Shown one piece after another: positions 9,093-17,148 of a stretch of DNA of 31,243 bases (position 1 is its first letter; each line of letters starts with the position of its first letter). The notes beneath the pieces were generated by a model. The model searched no databases. It was not told the DNA's origin and worked only from the letters and a program-made list of their open reading frames with translations. Location of the stretch: assembly GCA_047638815.1 (NCBI GenBank), contig JBLIMR010000029.1:1-31243 (forward strand), given 5' to 3'. This DNA is from JAJRRH01 sp047638815 (GTDB lineage: Bacteria; Bacteroidota; Bacteroidia; Flavobacteriales_D; JABDKJ01). A program made the translations under genes and the position numbers.

Positions 9093-9776
9093 CTAATGGT
9101 TAACTATTAGATTTTCGGTTACTTTTTCTCCATCAAGCATTCGAATAATACGATTACTGTATTTGGCATCATGCTCACTATGAGTAACCATAATAATAGT
9201 AGAACCTTGATTATTTAATTCAGTAAGAAGCTCCATGACTTCATTGCCGGTTTTACTGTCTAGGTTCCCGGTAGGCTCATCTGCTAGAATTAGCTTAGGG
9301 TTGTTTACCAAAGCTCTGGCAACTGCAACTCTTTGTTGTTGACCTCCAGAAAGTTGTTGTGGGAAATGATTTTTTCTATGCACTATTTGCATTCTTTCTA
9401 GCACTTCAATTACTTTTTCTTTTCGTTCACTCTTTTTTACGCCTGTATAAATAAGTGCTAACTCAACATTTTCAAAAACAGTAAGTTGATCAATTAAATT
9501 GAAGCTCTGAAATACGAAGCCTATATTATGCTTACGTAAATTTGCTCTCTTGCGTTCGTTATACTTAATAACTTCCTGATCATTAAAAATGAAGCTGCCA
9601 CCATCTGCATCATCCAACATCCCGAGAATATTAAGTAAGGTAGATTTGCCGCTTCCGGAAGGTCCCATAATGGATACAAATTCTCCTTCCATTACGTCAA
9701 ATGAAATTTTATTTAAGGCAATTGTTTTATACTCTTCAGTAGTAAAATATTTTTCTAAATTTTTAATTTTTATCAT
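9093..9776 (-). CDS. ABC transporter ATP-binding protein, MacB/LolD type
   Basis: A 227-residue nucleotide-binding protein: Walker A GPSGSGKST (38-46), Q-loop Q90, signature LSGGQQQR (142-149), Walker B LILADEP (162-168) followed by TGNLD, and the H-loop in MVTHSEHD. The TGNLDSKTG sequence after Walker B is typical of the MacB/LolD/FtsE subfamily. It should energise the FtsX permease encoded downstream. The adaptor gene ends 11 bp upstream, so the two are co-transcribed. The ATG at 9776 gives the normal family length. Confidence 0.95.
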   Translation of the reverse strand: MIKIKNLEKYFTTEEYKTIALNKISFDVMEGEFVSIMGPSGSGKSTLLNILGMLDDADGGSFIFNDQEVIKYNERKRANLRKHNIGFVFQSFNLIDQLTVFENVELALIYTGVKKSERKEKVIEVLERMQIVHRKNHFPQQLSGGQQQRVAVARALVNNPKLILADEPTGNLDSKTGNEVMELLTELNNQGSTIIMVTHSEHDAKYSNRIIRMLDGEKVTENLIVNH

Positions 9777-9787
9777 TTGTTTTATTT

Positions 9788-11038
9788 TTAGTTTAATATC
9801 AATTCATGTTTATCACCGTAATTTTCATAGCTTGAAGTAATAATTTTATCTCCAGGCTTAAGCCCACTTATTACCTCATAGTATTCGATGTTTTGATTTC
9901 CAAGTTGCAGATCTACTTTAGAGGCAATTTTGCCATCATCGCTTAATTTAAAAATCCAATTCCCACCTGTTTTTTGAAAGAAACTTCCTTTAGGTATTAG
10001 TACCGCCGATTTCTCATTGCTTAAAGCCAATCGGATTTTTAAAGATTGTCCTCTGCGGATTCCATCTGGAATGTCAGCTTCAAAGTGCATATCAACTTGA
10101 AATTTTCCATTAGTAACTTGGGTAAATACTTTTTTGATAAGAACCCTATAGTCGTTTCCATTAAAAGTGAAGCTACCTGATTGCCCGGCATAAATTCTAG
10201 AAATATAATGTTCATCTATATCTGCACGGACTTTAAAGCCACTTAAAACATCCAATTGTCCTAGACGCTCTCCCTTATTTATTGACTGTCCAATTTGCGC
10301 GTCCAGAGAGGTTAGTTGTCCATCTACAGGAGCCCTTACAATCAAGTCGCCACCTTTTCTACGGATTAGGTCTAATGCGATTTGAGTCTGAATATGTGAG
10401 ATTTTAGACTGCTCCGCTTCTTGGATCGTTGAAATCGAATCTTGTTGTAATACTTGTAAAGCTAAAGCCATGCGCTGTTTTTGGTAATTGTAATTATTTT
10501 CAGTCTCTTGAAATTCATGCCTTCCGATAGCTTTTTGGCTATAAAGCTCTTTACTGAGTTTATATTTTCGATCGGCTTCAATAAGTTCGTTTTCAACATC
10601 TGTTTTTAGGGTTAACTTATTTATGGTATTTTGGCGTGCTGCATTTTGCGAAATTCGAATTTGAGTTAGTAAATTGTACAAGGAAGTTTCCTGATTTACG
10701 AGACTTAATTCCAAATCGGTATTTGAAAGCCGCAATATTGGTTCGTTTTGTTTTATAACTGCACCATCTTCAACGAATATTTCTTCAACCCTACCGCCCT
10801 CAAGGGCATCCAAATAAATGGTAGTAATTGGCAAGACTATTCCGTTCACAGGAATGTTCTCTTGAAAAGTTCCCTCTTTTACTGCGCTCACTAAAATTTT
10901 TTCTGAATCAATATTTAATTTTGATTTCCCTCCAAAAGAGGAAACCAGAAACACTATAAATAGTGTTAAAATGAATAGCCAAACTGCTATTATGATTTTG
11001 GATTTTGTAATCTTTTTCTTTGTTACGGGTATATCCAT
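9788..11038 (-). CDS. HlyD/MacA-type periplasmic adaptor of a tripartite exporter
   Basis: A 416-residue protein with one N-terminal TM anchor (about 15-34). It has a lipoyl/barrel-sandwich half (VEEIFVEDGAVIKQNEPILRL, about 80-100), a long alpha-helical coiled coil (about 108-215, rich in Q/N/E/K), the second lipoyl half (LIVRAPVDGQLTSLDAQIGQSI), and beta-barrel and membrane-proximal domains at the C-terminus. Such membrane fusion proteins link an inner-membrane ABC transporter to a TolC-like outer-membrane channel; no channel gene is in the window. It is the first gene of the operon with the ATPase (11-bp gap) and the permease. The operon diverges from a sigma-54 activator/kinase pair. Confidence 0.92.
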   Translation of the reverse strand: MDIPVTKKKITKSKIIIAVWLFILTLFIVFLVSSFGGKSKLNIDSEKILVSAVKEGTFQENIPVNGIVLPITTIYLDALEGGRVEEIFVEDGAVIKQNEPILRLSNTDLELSLVNQETSLYNLLTQIRISQNAARQNTINKLTLKTDVENELIEADRKYKLSKELYSQKAIGRHEFQETENNYNYQKQRMALALQVLQQDSISTIQEAEQSKISHIQTQIALDLIRRKGGDLIVRAPVDGQLTSLDAQIGQSINKGERLGQLDVLSGFKVRADIDEHYISRIYAGQSGSFTFNGNDYRVLIKKVFTQVTNGKFQVDMHFEADIPDGIRRGQSLKIRLALSNEKSAVLIPKGSFFQKTGGNWIFKLSDDGKIASKVDLQLGNQNIEYYEVISGLKPGDKIITSSYENYGDKHELILN

Positions 11039-11069
11039 AATTTTACTATTGTTATTTTCTATTTCTAAT

Positions 11070-11084
11070 GTAACAACGGTGCCG
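11070..11084 (-). promoter_or_regulatory. Candidate sigma-54 (-24/-12) promoter of the exporter operon
   Basis: On the minus strand CGGCAC-CGTTG-TTAC fits the TGGCAC-N5-TTGC consensus in spacing, with two mismatches (C for T at the first position, A for G in the -12 GC). Transcription would start about 20 bases before the adaptor ATG at 11038. The divergent sigma-54 activator supports it; the altered -12 GC weakens it. Confidence 0.45.
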
Positions 11085-11137
11085 AAAATGTAATTGCTTC
11101 ATAATGAGATAGTTATAGTTTTTTGTTTGTATTGAGG

Positions 11138-11176
11138 TGTACGTTTTTGATACAATCACTGTACGTTTAAAGGACA
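11138..11176. promoter_or_regulatory. Tandem dyads, candidate enhancer sites for the NtrC-type regulator
   Basis: TGTACGTTTTTGATACA (11138-11154) and TGTACGTTTAAAGGACA (11160-11176) are two similar 17-bp imperfect dyads (TGTAC-N7-NNACA). Their starts are 22 bp apart, about two helical turns, so two activator dimers would sit on one face of the DNA. They lie about 55-105 bp upstream of the candidate sigma-54 promoter and 64 bp before the regulator gene. Confidence 0.5.
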
Positions 11177-11245
11177 CTTTTTTAGGGGGGTTATGCTTTA
11201 GAGTATGCTCTTGGCGATAAATTATTATTTTGTAGTTTTGTGATT

Positions 11246-12592
11246 ATGGTATTAAAAAACGCTTCCATACTAGTTATTGACGATGATTACGACGTTTTAG
11301 TCGCTATGAGGATCTTACTGCAATCTCAAGTTAAAGAGGTCGTTATTGAGAAAAATCCGGAAAAACTTTCGTCTTTAATAAAAGAGCATAATTTCGATCT
11401 TATCATTCTTGACATGAATTTTAAAAGTGTAGTACATACCGGGAATGAAGGTATTTATTGGCTTAATAAAATTAAGGAGATTGATAAAGAAGTGCCTGTT
11501 ATTTTGATAACCGCCTATGGGGATTTAGATTTGGCCATTCGATCTCTAAAAAAAGGAGCCTCCGATTTTTTGGTGAAGCCCTGGAAGAATGAAAAATTAT
11601 TGGAATCTATTAATGAGCTTCTAAGTAATAAAAAATCGAGTCAAGCAAGGAAATGGAACCCACAGGTAGATGGGATTAAATTATTGGGAGAGAGCAAAGC
11701 CATGAAAGATGTATTTTTCAAAATCAAAAAAATTGCACCCACCGATGCCAATATCTTGATTCTTGGAGAAAATGGAACAGGAAAGGATCTTATTGCAAAA
11801 GCCATATATGATAACTCTTTACGAAAAGACAAACCCTTTATAAAAGTAGATGTTGGCGCATTGACCGCTACCTTGTTTGAAAGTGAATTATTTGGTTATA
11901 AGAAGGGCGCTTTTACAGATGCCAGAGAAGATAGACAGGGTAGATTCGAAGCGGCAGAAGGAGGTACGCTCTTTTTAGATGAAATTGGAAACATTAGCCT
12001 GCAGCAACAAGCAAAATTGTTAACCGTTCTTCAAAATAGACAAATTACACCTTTAGGTTCCAACGAATCAATTGCTGTTGACATTCGGTTGATTTGTGCA
12101 ACGAATTCAAGTCTTGCATCATTGGCCGATGAAGACAAGTTCAGAAAAGATTTAATTTACCGGATAAATACCGTTGAAATTATAATCCCTCCTTTGAGAG
12201 AAAGAGAGGAGGATATCGTTTTGTTAGCCAAGCATTTTATTGAGTTTTACGCAGAAAAATATTTTAAACCTGGGGTTTCAGTAGATGACAATTTTATAAA
12301 GAAACTGAAGGCCTATCATTTTCCTGGCAATGTGCGGGAACTTCAATATTCCATTGAAAGAGCTATAATAATGCTGGACGATAATGTTTTAAAAGATAGT
12401 GATTTAATGTTTTCTCCGATTGAAAGACACACTCTATCAATGAAACCAAAAGATATGAAACTCGATACGGTAGAAAAAAATACTATTCTGGAAGTGATAG
12501 AAAAAAATAACGGCAATATTTCTCAGTCGGCAAAAGAACTCGGAATAACAAGAACTGCTCTTTACAGAAGACTCAATAAATATGGCTTATAG
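11246..12592 (+). CDS. Sigma-54-dependent response regulator, NtrC family
   Basis: Domains in order: receiver (acidic DDD at about 12-14, phospho-acceptor D56 in LDMNF, T/K switch residues later), AAA+ sigma-54 activator (Walker A GENGTGKD about 174-181, L1 loop GAFTDA about 221-226, Walker B GGTLFLDE about 239-246), and a Fis-type helix-turn-helix at the C-terminus (NISQSAKELGITRTALYRRL). The L1 loop reads GAFTDA instead of canonical GAFTGA, a variant I recall as frequent in Bacteroidota homologues. A GTG at 11240 is in frame, but the ATG at 11246 gives the normal N-terminus. The frame overlaps the downstream kinase gene by 11 bp, so the two are translationally coupled. It probably activates the divergent exporter operon. 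Confidence 0.95.
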   Translation: MVLKNASILVIDDDYDVLVAMRILLQSQVKEVVIEKNPEKLSSLIKEHNFDLIILDMNFKSVVHTGNEGIYWLNKIKEIDKEVPVILITAYGDLDLAIRSLKKGASDFLVKPWKNEKLLESINELLSNKKSSQARKWNPQVDGIKLLGESKAMKDVFFKIKKIAPTDANILILGENGTGKDLIAKAIYDNSLRKDKPFIKVDVGALTATLFESELFGYKKGAFTDAREDRQGRFEAAEGGTLFLDEIGNISLQQQAKLLTVLQNRQITPLGSNESIAVDIRLICATNSSLASLADEDKFRKDLIYRINTVEIIIPPLREREEDIVLLAKHFIEFYAEKYFKPGVSVDDNFIKKLKAYHFPGNVRELQYSIERAIIMLDDNVLKDSDLMFSPIERHTLSMKPKDMKLDTVEKNTILEVIEKNNGNISQSAKELGITRTALYRRLNKYGL

Positions 12593-13949
12593 AGATTATA
12601 AACGGTCGCTTTTTATTCGAATCTTCGTTTTATTTATTTCGATAGCGGCCTTCGTATTAGCCTTCTACCAACTAGATTTCGGCGTGGATGTGCTGAAATC
12701 TATAATCATAGCTGCACTACTGCTATTAATTATAGTTTTATCAATTCGTAGCATTTTTAATTTTACAATTCGAAGATATTCTGAAATGGATCGTTTCTTT
12801 GAGTCCATTAAATACAGAGATTTCACGCAATGGTTTAATGAAGATTCTGGACCTAAAGATATTAGAGAACTTCATAGAGGATTTAATAGTATTAACGAAA
12901 CCATTAAAACAGTTAATAAGGAAAAAGAAGTGCAATACCTATATCTCCAAAAAATATTGGAATTGGTTGATACCGGAATTATCGCTTATAATATTGAATC
13001 CGGAAACGTGCTATGGGTCAATGACTCGTTTAATCAAGTCCTAAATATTCCCACTATTAAAAACATTCAATTTGTAAAAAAAAGGAATTCAAAAATGTTT
13101 GCGGATGTTTTTGAAACCACTCATGTAAACGGAAACACCATAAGCATTGATGGGGAAAATGAAAAAATAAAAATATTGATATCAAATTCTTCTTTTAAGG
13201 TAAAAGAGGAGGAGTTTAAATTAATTGTACTTCAAAATATTGAGAATACATTAAATCAAAATCAGGCAGAAGCATGGAATAAATTGCTAAGAGTATTGAC
13301 TCATGAAATTATGAACTCAATCGCTCCCATTTCCTCCTTAGCCGAAACTTTGCAAACTAAAATTCGATTGTCTATAGCGGATCCCAATAAAAATAAAGTG
13401 GATACTAATGACCTTTATTTGGGGATTGAAAGTATTCGTAATCGAAGCGATGGCTTAATGAGGTTTGCAAATACTTATAGGGGACTAAATAAAATTACTA
13501 GCTTAAATTTAAGTAAAGCTTCTATTCATACCTTGTTTGAGAGCATTTCAAATTTATTACAACCCTCTCTTAATAGCAAGAATATAGACTTGCAATTTAA
13601 ACTTGACAACCCTGCTCTTCAAATTGAAATAGACACTTCTTTAATCGAACAAGTTTTAATTAATTTGATTCTAAATGCTGTAGCAGCTTGTAAAAATATT
13701 GAAGCGCCTTTGATCAAAATATCTGCTGATCAAAATATTGAAGGAATTATAATTATAAAAGTTGCTGATAATGGTATAGGAATACCAAGTGAGATATTGG
13801 ATAAGATATTTATTCCATTTTTTAGTACTAAAAAGAATGGCAGCGGGATAGGTTTAAGCCTTTGTCAACAAATCATGTTTCTTCATAAAGGAAAGATCCA
13901 AATTAATTCTATTGAAAATAAGGGGACTGTTATTCGGTTGATGTTTTAG
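12582..13949 (+). CDS. Sensor histidine kinase, partner of the sigma-54 regulator
   Basis: A 455-residue membrane kinase. Two TM helices at about 10-30 and 40-60 enclose a very short periplasmic loop, which suggests sensing within the membrane or by a partner protein rather than by a periplasmic domain. Next come a linker with a coiled coil (about 65-125), a PAS-like region (about 125-225), the dimerisation/phospho-acceptor helix RVLTHEIMNS with H241, and an HATPase_c domain: N box NLILNAVAA (N365), G1 DNGIG (396-400), F box PFFST, G2 GSGIGLSL (420-427). The HEIMNSIAPI H-box is characteristic of NtrY-like kinases that pair with NtrC-type regulators. Its ATG lies within the end of the regulator gene. 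Confidence 0.94.
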   Translation: MAYRDYKRSLFIRIFVLFISIAAFVLAFYQLDFGVDVLKSIIIAALLLLIIVLSIRSIFNFTIRRYSEMDRFFESIKYRDFTQWFNEDSGPKDIRELHRGFNSINETIKTVNKEKEVQYLYLQKILELVDTGIIAYNIESGNVLWVNDSFNQVLNIPTIKNIQFVKKRNSKMFADVFETTHVNGNTISIDGENEKIKILISNSSFKVKEEEFKLIVLQNIENTLNQNQAEAWNKLLRVLTHEIMNSIAPISSLAETLQTKIRLSIADPNKNKVDTNDLYLGIESIRNRSDGLMRFANTYRGLNKITSLNLSKASIHTLFESISNLLQPSLNSKNIDLQFKLDNPALQIEIDTSLIEQVLINLILNAVAACKNIEAPLIKISADQNIEGIIIIKVADNGIGIPSEILDKIFIPFFSTKKNGSGIGLSLCQQIMFLHKGKIQINSIENKGTVIRLMF

Positions 13950-14001
13950 GGGGTTTTATTGGTTTGGGGTTTTTATTTGAGGTTGGGGGTAGACTAGGCA
14001 G

Positions 14002-14049
14002 AACGGTAAGTGTAAAATGCGGTTTAATGTATTTTTACACAGCGTTAGC
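14002..14049. repeat. AACG-type hairpin (copy 3)
   Basis: AACGGTAA, then GTGTAAAA (14010-14017) pairing with TTTTACAC (14033-14040), then AGCGTTAGC. It is symmetrical, with AACG on the left and CGTTAGC on the right. It is located 53-100 bp after the kinase stop and could also end that transcript. Confidence 0.5.
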
Positions 14050-14074
14050 AAACGTTTTACGAGCTGTTTGTTTT

Positions 14075-14419
14075 TTAGTTTTCTACAACTATTGATGGTT
14101 TACGAATCATAAAAACCCCAAACCATAAGAACCAAATTATTTGACTAATTCCGAAAATTTCTGCAAAAATTTCTAACGGATATACTGTTATAATACCTGC
14201 TATACCGACTAAAATGCCAATAAAATTCAATGGTTTTGAAAATATTTGCCCTTTCAAAGCCACAATACTTAGTAATAATAACCAAACTCCACCGACGATT
14301 TCATTTCCACCGCCAAGCCCTTCAGAAATGATACTAACACTAGACCAAACTAGCATCGCATTCTCAGGCTCTTTAATTTCAATTTCTATAACAGCGTTTA
14401 GACCTATCTTTGCTATCAA
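14075..14419 (-). pseudogene. Multi-pass membrane protein fragment, DUF4386-like C-terminus
   Basis: A 114-residue frame with three hydrophobic helices (about 40-56, 64-82, 90-106). The NEIVGGVWLLLLS...ALxG...LNFIGILVGIAGIITVYP pattern resembles the C-terminal half of DUF4386-like integral membrane proteins of unknown function. The only start in frame is a TTG at 14419, with an in-frame stop just upstream. Relatives I recall are about twice this length, so the N-terminal helices are probably lost. It could instead be a genuine short membrane protein. It is convergent with the kinase gene and divergent from the DUF1295 gene. Confidence 0.5.
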
Positions 14420-14615
14420 TTTTGTTCTTCATTTCTATCACTTTCGTCTTATGCCCTCTTTTTGAATATTTCACAATTTAATATAATACTTCTATATTTG
14501 ATACAAACTTGTTCATTTATCTGATTTGTCAGGTATGTTGAATCACCAGATACTGAATTGCATCCAGGGTTAATTGTCTAGATTTTTCCCAATTTAAAAC
14601 TGATTTAAATCATAC

Positions 14616-15527
14616 ATGAAATACATAAAACCACTGTTTATATTTATTATTGGTTGGTTAATCTTGCTATTTACTCAATCGCTAAGCTCTTTGTCTGCTA
14701 TTAATTGCATGGTCCAGCTATTGTTATTTGGATTAGTAGTATGCTGGCCAATCTGGAAGACAGGCAGATTATCTTATGTGGATATTGGATGGCCATGGGG
14801 ACTTGTTTGTATTGGTATATTGACGCTGTTTTTTAGTGAGGGATACTATTGGAGGGTTAAAATAATAGGAGGGGTATATATATTTATGGGACTGCGCATG
14901 GGATTAGGCGCACTACGATTATGGCAGAAGGGATATATGCAAAAAGAATTTCCTAGGTATCAATATCAACGTAGCCGTTGGAAACGAGCAGGTAAGAATA
15001 ATGTTTTATTGGCTATGCAGGTGGATGCTCTGGCTCAGGGATTAGCAAATGCCTCTTTTTTAGCTTTTCCTGCATTTATTATTGGTTGGAATCCAGACCC
15101 TAATTTTTCCGTTTTTGAGATTATTGGATTGATTATTTGGGTTTTAGCTTTTATTATTGAGGCAACTGCAGATGCTCAAAAATTGAGTTTCCTTCGAAAG
15201 ATGTCTGTCACAGGCCAAAAGAATAAAGTCTGTGATGTAGGCCTCTGGCAGTATACTAGACATCCAAACTACTTTGCAGAGTGGATGGTTTGGAACGCCT
15301 TAATTATTGCGACCATACCTTCGTGGATTGGACTTCGGTCAGTAGAACCTTTGTTGATCTGGGTATTATTAGGATTTGGGTTGTTATTTGTTTCAAGGGT
15401 TATGTATTTGTCTTTGGTTTACTTGACAGGAGCAATACCTTCTGAGTATTATTCTTTAAAGAAAAGACCAGACTATAAGGCCTATAAAGAGCGAGTAAAT
15501 ATGTTTTTCCCAGGAATGCCAAAGTAA
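14616..15527 (+). CDS. DUF1295 family integral membrane protein (steroid 5-alpha-reductase-like fold)
   Basis: A 303-residue polytopic protein with about seven hydrophobic helices. The diagnostic part is near the C-terminus: GLWQYTRHPNYFAEW with R215, H216, P217, N218 and Y219, followed by a GxxFVSRVMYL helix and a PDYKAYKERVNMFFP tail. This pattern is shared by DUF1295 proteins, NnrU-like proteins, isoprenylcysteine methyltransferases and 3-oxo-5-alpha-steroid reductases, where it shapes the NADPH or SAM pocket. The substrate is unknown; lipid or steroid-like reduction is the usual guess. The ATG at 14616 begins a natural first TM. Confidence 0.85.
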   Translation: MKYIKPLFIFIIGWLILLFTQSLSSLSAINCMVQLLLFGLVVCWPIWKTGRLSYVDIGWPWGLVCIGILTLFFSEGYYWRVKIIGGVYIFMGLRMGLGALRLWQKGYMQKEFPRYQYQRSRWKRAGKNNVLLAMQVDALAQGLANASFLAFPAFIIGWNPDPNFSVFEIIGLIIWVLAFIIEATADAQKLSFLRKMSVTGQKNKVCDVGLWQYTRHPNYFAEWMVWNALIIATIPSWIGLRSVEPLLIWVLLGFGLLFVSRVMYLSLVYLTGAIPSEYYSLKKRPDYKAYKERVNMFFPGMPK

Positions 15528-15576
15528 GAAAAGATTCAATAAATTCATATGAAGAATTACTAAGGGATAGGCAAAA

Positions 15577-15635
15577 AACGTGTTATAAAAAGGGAAATAG
15601 AAGGGTCGTGTGCCACCTTATCTCTTTGTTACGTT
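15577..15635. repeat. AACG-type imperfect hairpin (copy 4)
   Basis: AACGTGTTAT at 15577-15586 and TTGTTACGTT at 15626-15635 bracket weakly complementary arms (AAGGGAAATAG-type against CTTATCTCTTT). Of the family members this has the weakest stem, but it has the same AACG/CGTT ends. It precedes the SRPBCC gene, which is followed by copy 5. Confidence 0.4.
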
Positions 15636-15695
15636 GGCCTTTTAGTCATGAGTAAAAAGGTATTTATTTTCCATTTTTTGAGCAAAGTTTACAAA

Positions 15696-15727
15696 CTTGT
15701 TAAAAAGAACAAAAAGTTTTAATTTTC
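15696..15727 (+). promoter_or_regulatory. Candidate Bacteroidota promoter of the SRPBCC gene
   Basis: CTTG (15696-15699), a 20-bp spacer, then TAATTTTC (15720-15727), one base off the TAnnTTTG -7 consensus. The spacer composition is very like that of the recA promoter in this window. The start codon chosen for the gene is 55 bp downstream. Confidence 0.45.
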
Positions 15728-15781
15728 AAAAACAATTTGTATTTTTACTTGAAAGTATTTCTCAAACTAAACCTTTACATT

Positions 15782-16354
15782 ATGAAGTATCTCAAATATC
15801 TTCTTGGAATAATCGCCCTATTGGTATTGTTGTTTATTGCTAAAGGGTTCCTTACGCCTACTATTTCTTATAATAGTGAAATTGTTGTTGATAAATCAAT
15901 TACGGAAGCTTGGGCTGTCATGAATGATGAAAGTAAAATCTCCCAATGGTTAAAAGGAATTATAAATACTGAACATATTAGTGGTGAAAAAGGTACTGTT
16001 GGTGCTGTCACTAAGTACACTTTTAATGAAAATGGACAAGAGTCAATTGTTCTTGAAACTATAAAATCTATTCGTCCCAACGAACATATTGCTATGGACT
16101 TTGTAATGGAAGGTGTTATGGATATGGATTACAAAATAGATTTTAGTAAAAATGATGGTGAAACTCATGTCAAATCATCAACAATAACAAAAGGCAGTGG
16201 AATGTTTATGCGGTCCATCGTTTCTTTTATGAAAAATTCAATGCAAGCTCAAGAAGATGAAAACATGAATAATTTGAAAAAATTAATTGAAGAAAATACG
16301 ACTAATTACTTTCCTGTACCTGTTTTAGAAACGGTTGAGGAAGATCAGGAATAA
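15782..16354 (+). CDS. SRPBCC (START-like) domain protein with N-terminal membrane anchor
   Basis: Counting from the ATG at 15782 (190 residues), the protein begins MKYLKYLLGIIALLVLLFIA, a clear membrane anchor, then a START/Bet v1-like domain: a first beta strand (SYNSEIVVDKSITEAWAVMND), the WLKGI helix region, alternating beta strands, and a long C-terminal helix (about 145-170). SRPBCC domains form a hydrophobic ligand cavity; no catalytic residues are evident. An upstream in-frame ATG at 15737 would add 15 residues but lies too close to the probable promoter. The gene is isolated between two AACG-type hairpins. Confidence 0.82.
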   Translation: MKYLKYLLGIIALLVLLFIAKGFLTPTISYNSEIVVDKSITEAWAVMNDESKISQWLKGIINTEHISGEKGTVGAVTKYTFNENGQESIVLETIKSIRPNEHIAMDFVMEGVMDMDYKIDFSKNDGETHVKSSTITKGSGMFMRSIVSFMKNSMQAQEDENMNNLKKLIEENTTNYFPVPVLETVEEDQE

Positions 16355-16413
16355 TTCTTTAAATTGTTTTTTAATAAAGATTTTCTTGCTGTGTTTTCTT
16401 TTTAATTACACAC

Positions 16414-16502
16414 AACGCGAGGCTCTGTATCGTAGCCACCGGTCGCGTTGGATTTGTGAATTGGCCGCTGGTGGTTATGGATACAGAGCCATTGTTATAA
16501 GC
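16414..16502. repeat. AACG-type hairpin (copy 5), best formed
   Basis: AACGCGA, then GGCTCTGTATC (16421-16431) pairing perfectly with GATACAGAGCC (16480-16490). An inner imperfect stem (CCACC at 16436-16440 with GGTGG at 16470-16474) follows, and ATTGTTATAAGC ends the unit. The extended, bulged stem with AAC and GTT at the outer ends resembles an integron attC site in layout. No integrase gene is visible in the window. Confidence 0.65.
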
Positions 16503-16507
16503 TGCTT

Positions 16508-16760
16508 TTAAAATTCTTCTTCTGTCATTTCGTTGTTTGCCATTGCCCCTGCAATATTTCCAGCTGCTACTGCGGAAGATACAGCACGTAAAGGACTGGA
16601 GTTATCGCCACAACAAAAAACATTTCCCAAATTAATTTTCTGAAACATATTTACTTCAATAAGACCTTGTTCTGTTAACTCACAACCAAGTGTTTGAGGA
16701 ATTTTGCATTGCTGTTCAAAATCAGGACGTGAGTAGACTGCTCTTAATGGAAGTATTGAA
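16508..16760 (-). pseudogene. Thioredoxin-reductase-like NAD(P)/FAD oxidoreductase, C-terminal fragment
   Basis: The last about 80 residues of the minus frame (from about SILPLRAVYSRPDFEQ) match the C-terminal part of the Bacteroidota pyridine-nucleotide oxidoreductases related to TrxB: a KIPQTLGCELTEQG stretch, then CCGDNSSPLRAVSSAVAAGNIAGAM, where CGDN is the second FAD-contacting motif. The frame ends EEEF at 16508. The FAD- and NADPH-binding N-terminal two thirds are missing. The residues encoded upstream of about 16760 are only the reverse complement of a Fur-family gene, so the apparent 110-residue ORF is a chimera of a gene tail and an antisense stretch. Confidence 0.8.
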
Positions 16761-17120
16761 ATGCTTACAAAAACAGGTAAAGCAATGAGTAGAGATGCCA
16801 TTGAGCAAAGAATCACAACGAATATCAATCGTGCAACCATTTATCGAGTCTTAGAACCTGTCCAAAAATTATTGGCTGGTCTGCGAAAACGCCTTTTTCG
16901 CTCACTCTTCGGCTTTTTGTTCCGAAATAGCTTGGCCCCGACGAAATATCGGGGAGCCTTGATTGACCAAAAAATACTGTTTTCTCAGACCAGCCAATAA
17001 TTTTTGGACAGGTTCTTAAATCGGTATTGTGAAGATGGAATTATTCATCGAATAGTTGCTGATAATGGAAAGCAGTACTTTGCCATTTGTGTAAATTACG
17101 ACGACAAAGCACACGTTTGA
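16761..17120 (+). pseudogene. Fur-family regulator fragment, interrupted by a MITE
   Basis: Before the element the frame reads MLTKTGKAMSRDAIEQR, then RATIYRVL. After it the frame continues NRYCEDGIIHRIVADNGKQYFAICV. Removing the element plus one TTA rejoins the frame exactly (gtc tta aat cgg, giving V-L-N-R). Together these are the winged-helix DNA-binding part of a Fur-type repressor: GKAMS helix, recognition helix RATIYR, wing EDGIIHRI. The N-terminus is cut near 16745, where the oxidoreductase tail begins. The C-terminal metal-binding/dimerisation domain is lost at 17118-17120, so the gene was already broken or became so. It is not functional. Confidence 0.85.
16854..17015. mobile_element. 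162-bp MITE with 37-bp terminal inverted repeats, TTA target duplication
   Basis: The left end GAACCTGTCCAAAAATTATT... (16854-16890) is the inverted complement of the right end (16979-17015), matching at 36 of 37 positions. TTA flanks both sides (16851-16853 and 17016-17018), and one copy restores the Fur-family reading frame. The element has no transposase; its interior contains a CCCCGA/TCGGGG hairpin (16936-16954). A 3-bp TNA duplication fits IS5-family (IS1031/IS427-like) transposition, so an IS5-type element elsewhere may mobilise it. That assignment is inference. Confidence 0.85.
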
Positions 17121-17148
17121 TTTTTTTTAGTAAAAAATCAAAGTTTTA

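Noticed and set aside
11240..11245. GTG start for the response regulator
   Set aside because: The ATG six bases later gives the standard receiver-domain start.
16761..17000. 79-residue plus-strand ORF
   Set aside because: It begins in the Fur fragment and then reads through the MITE, so it is a composite.
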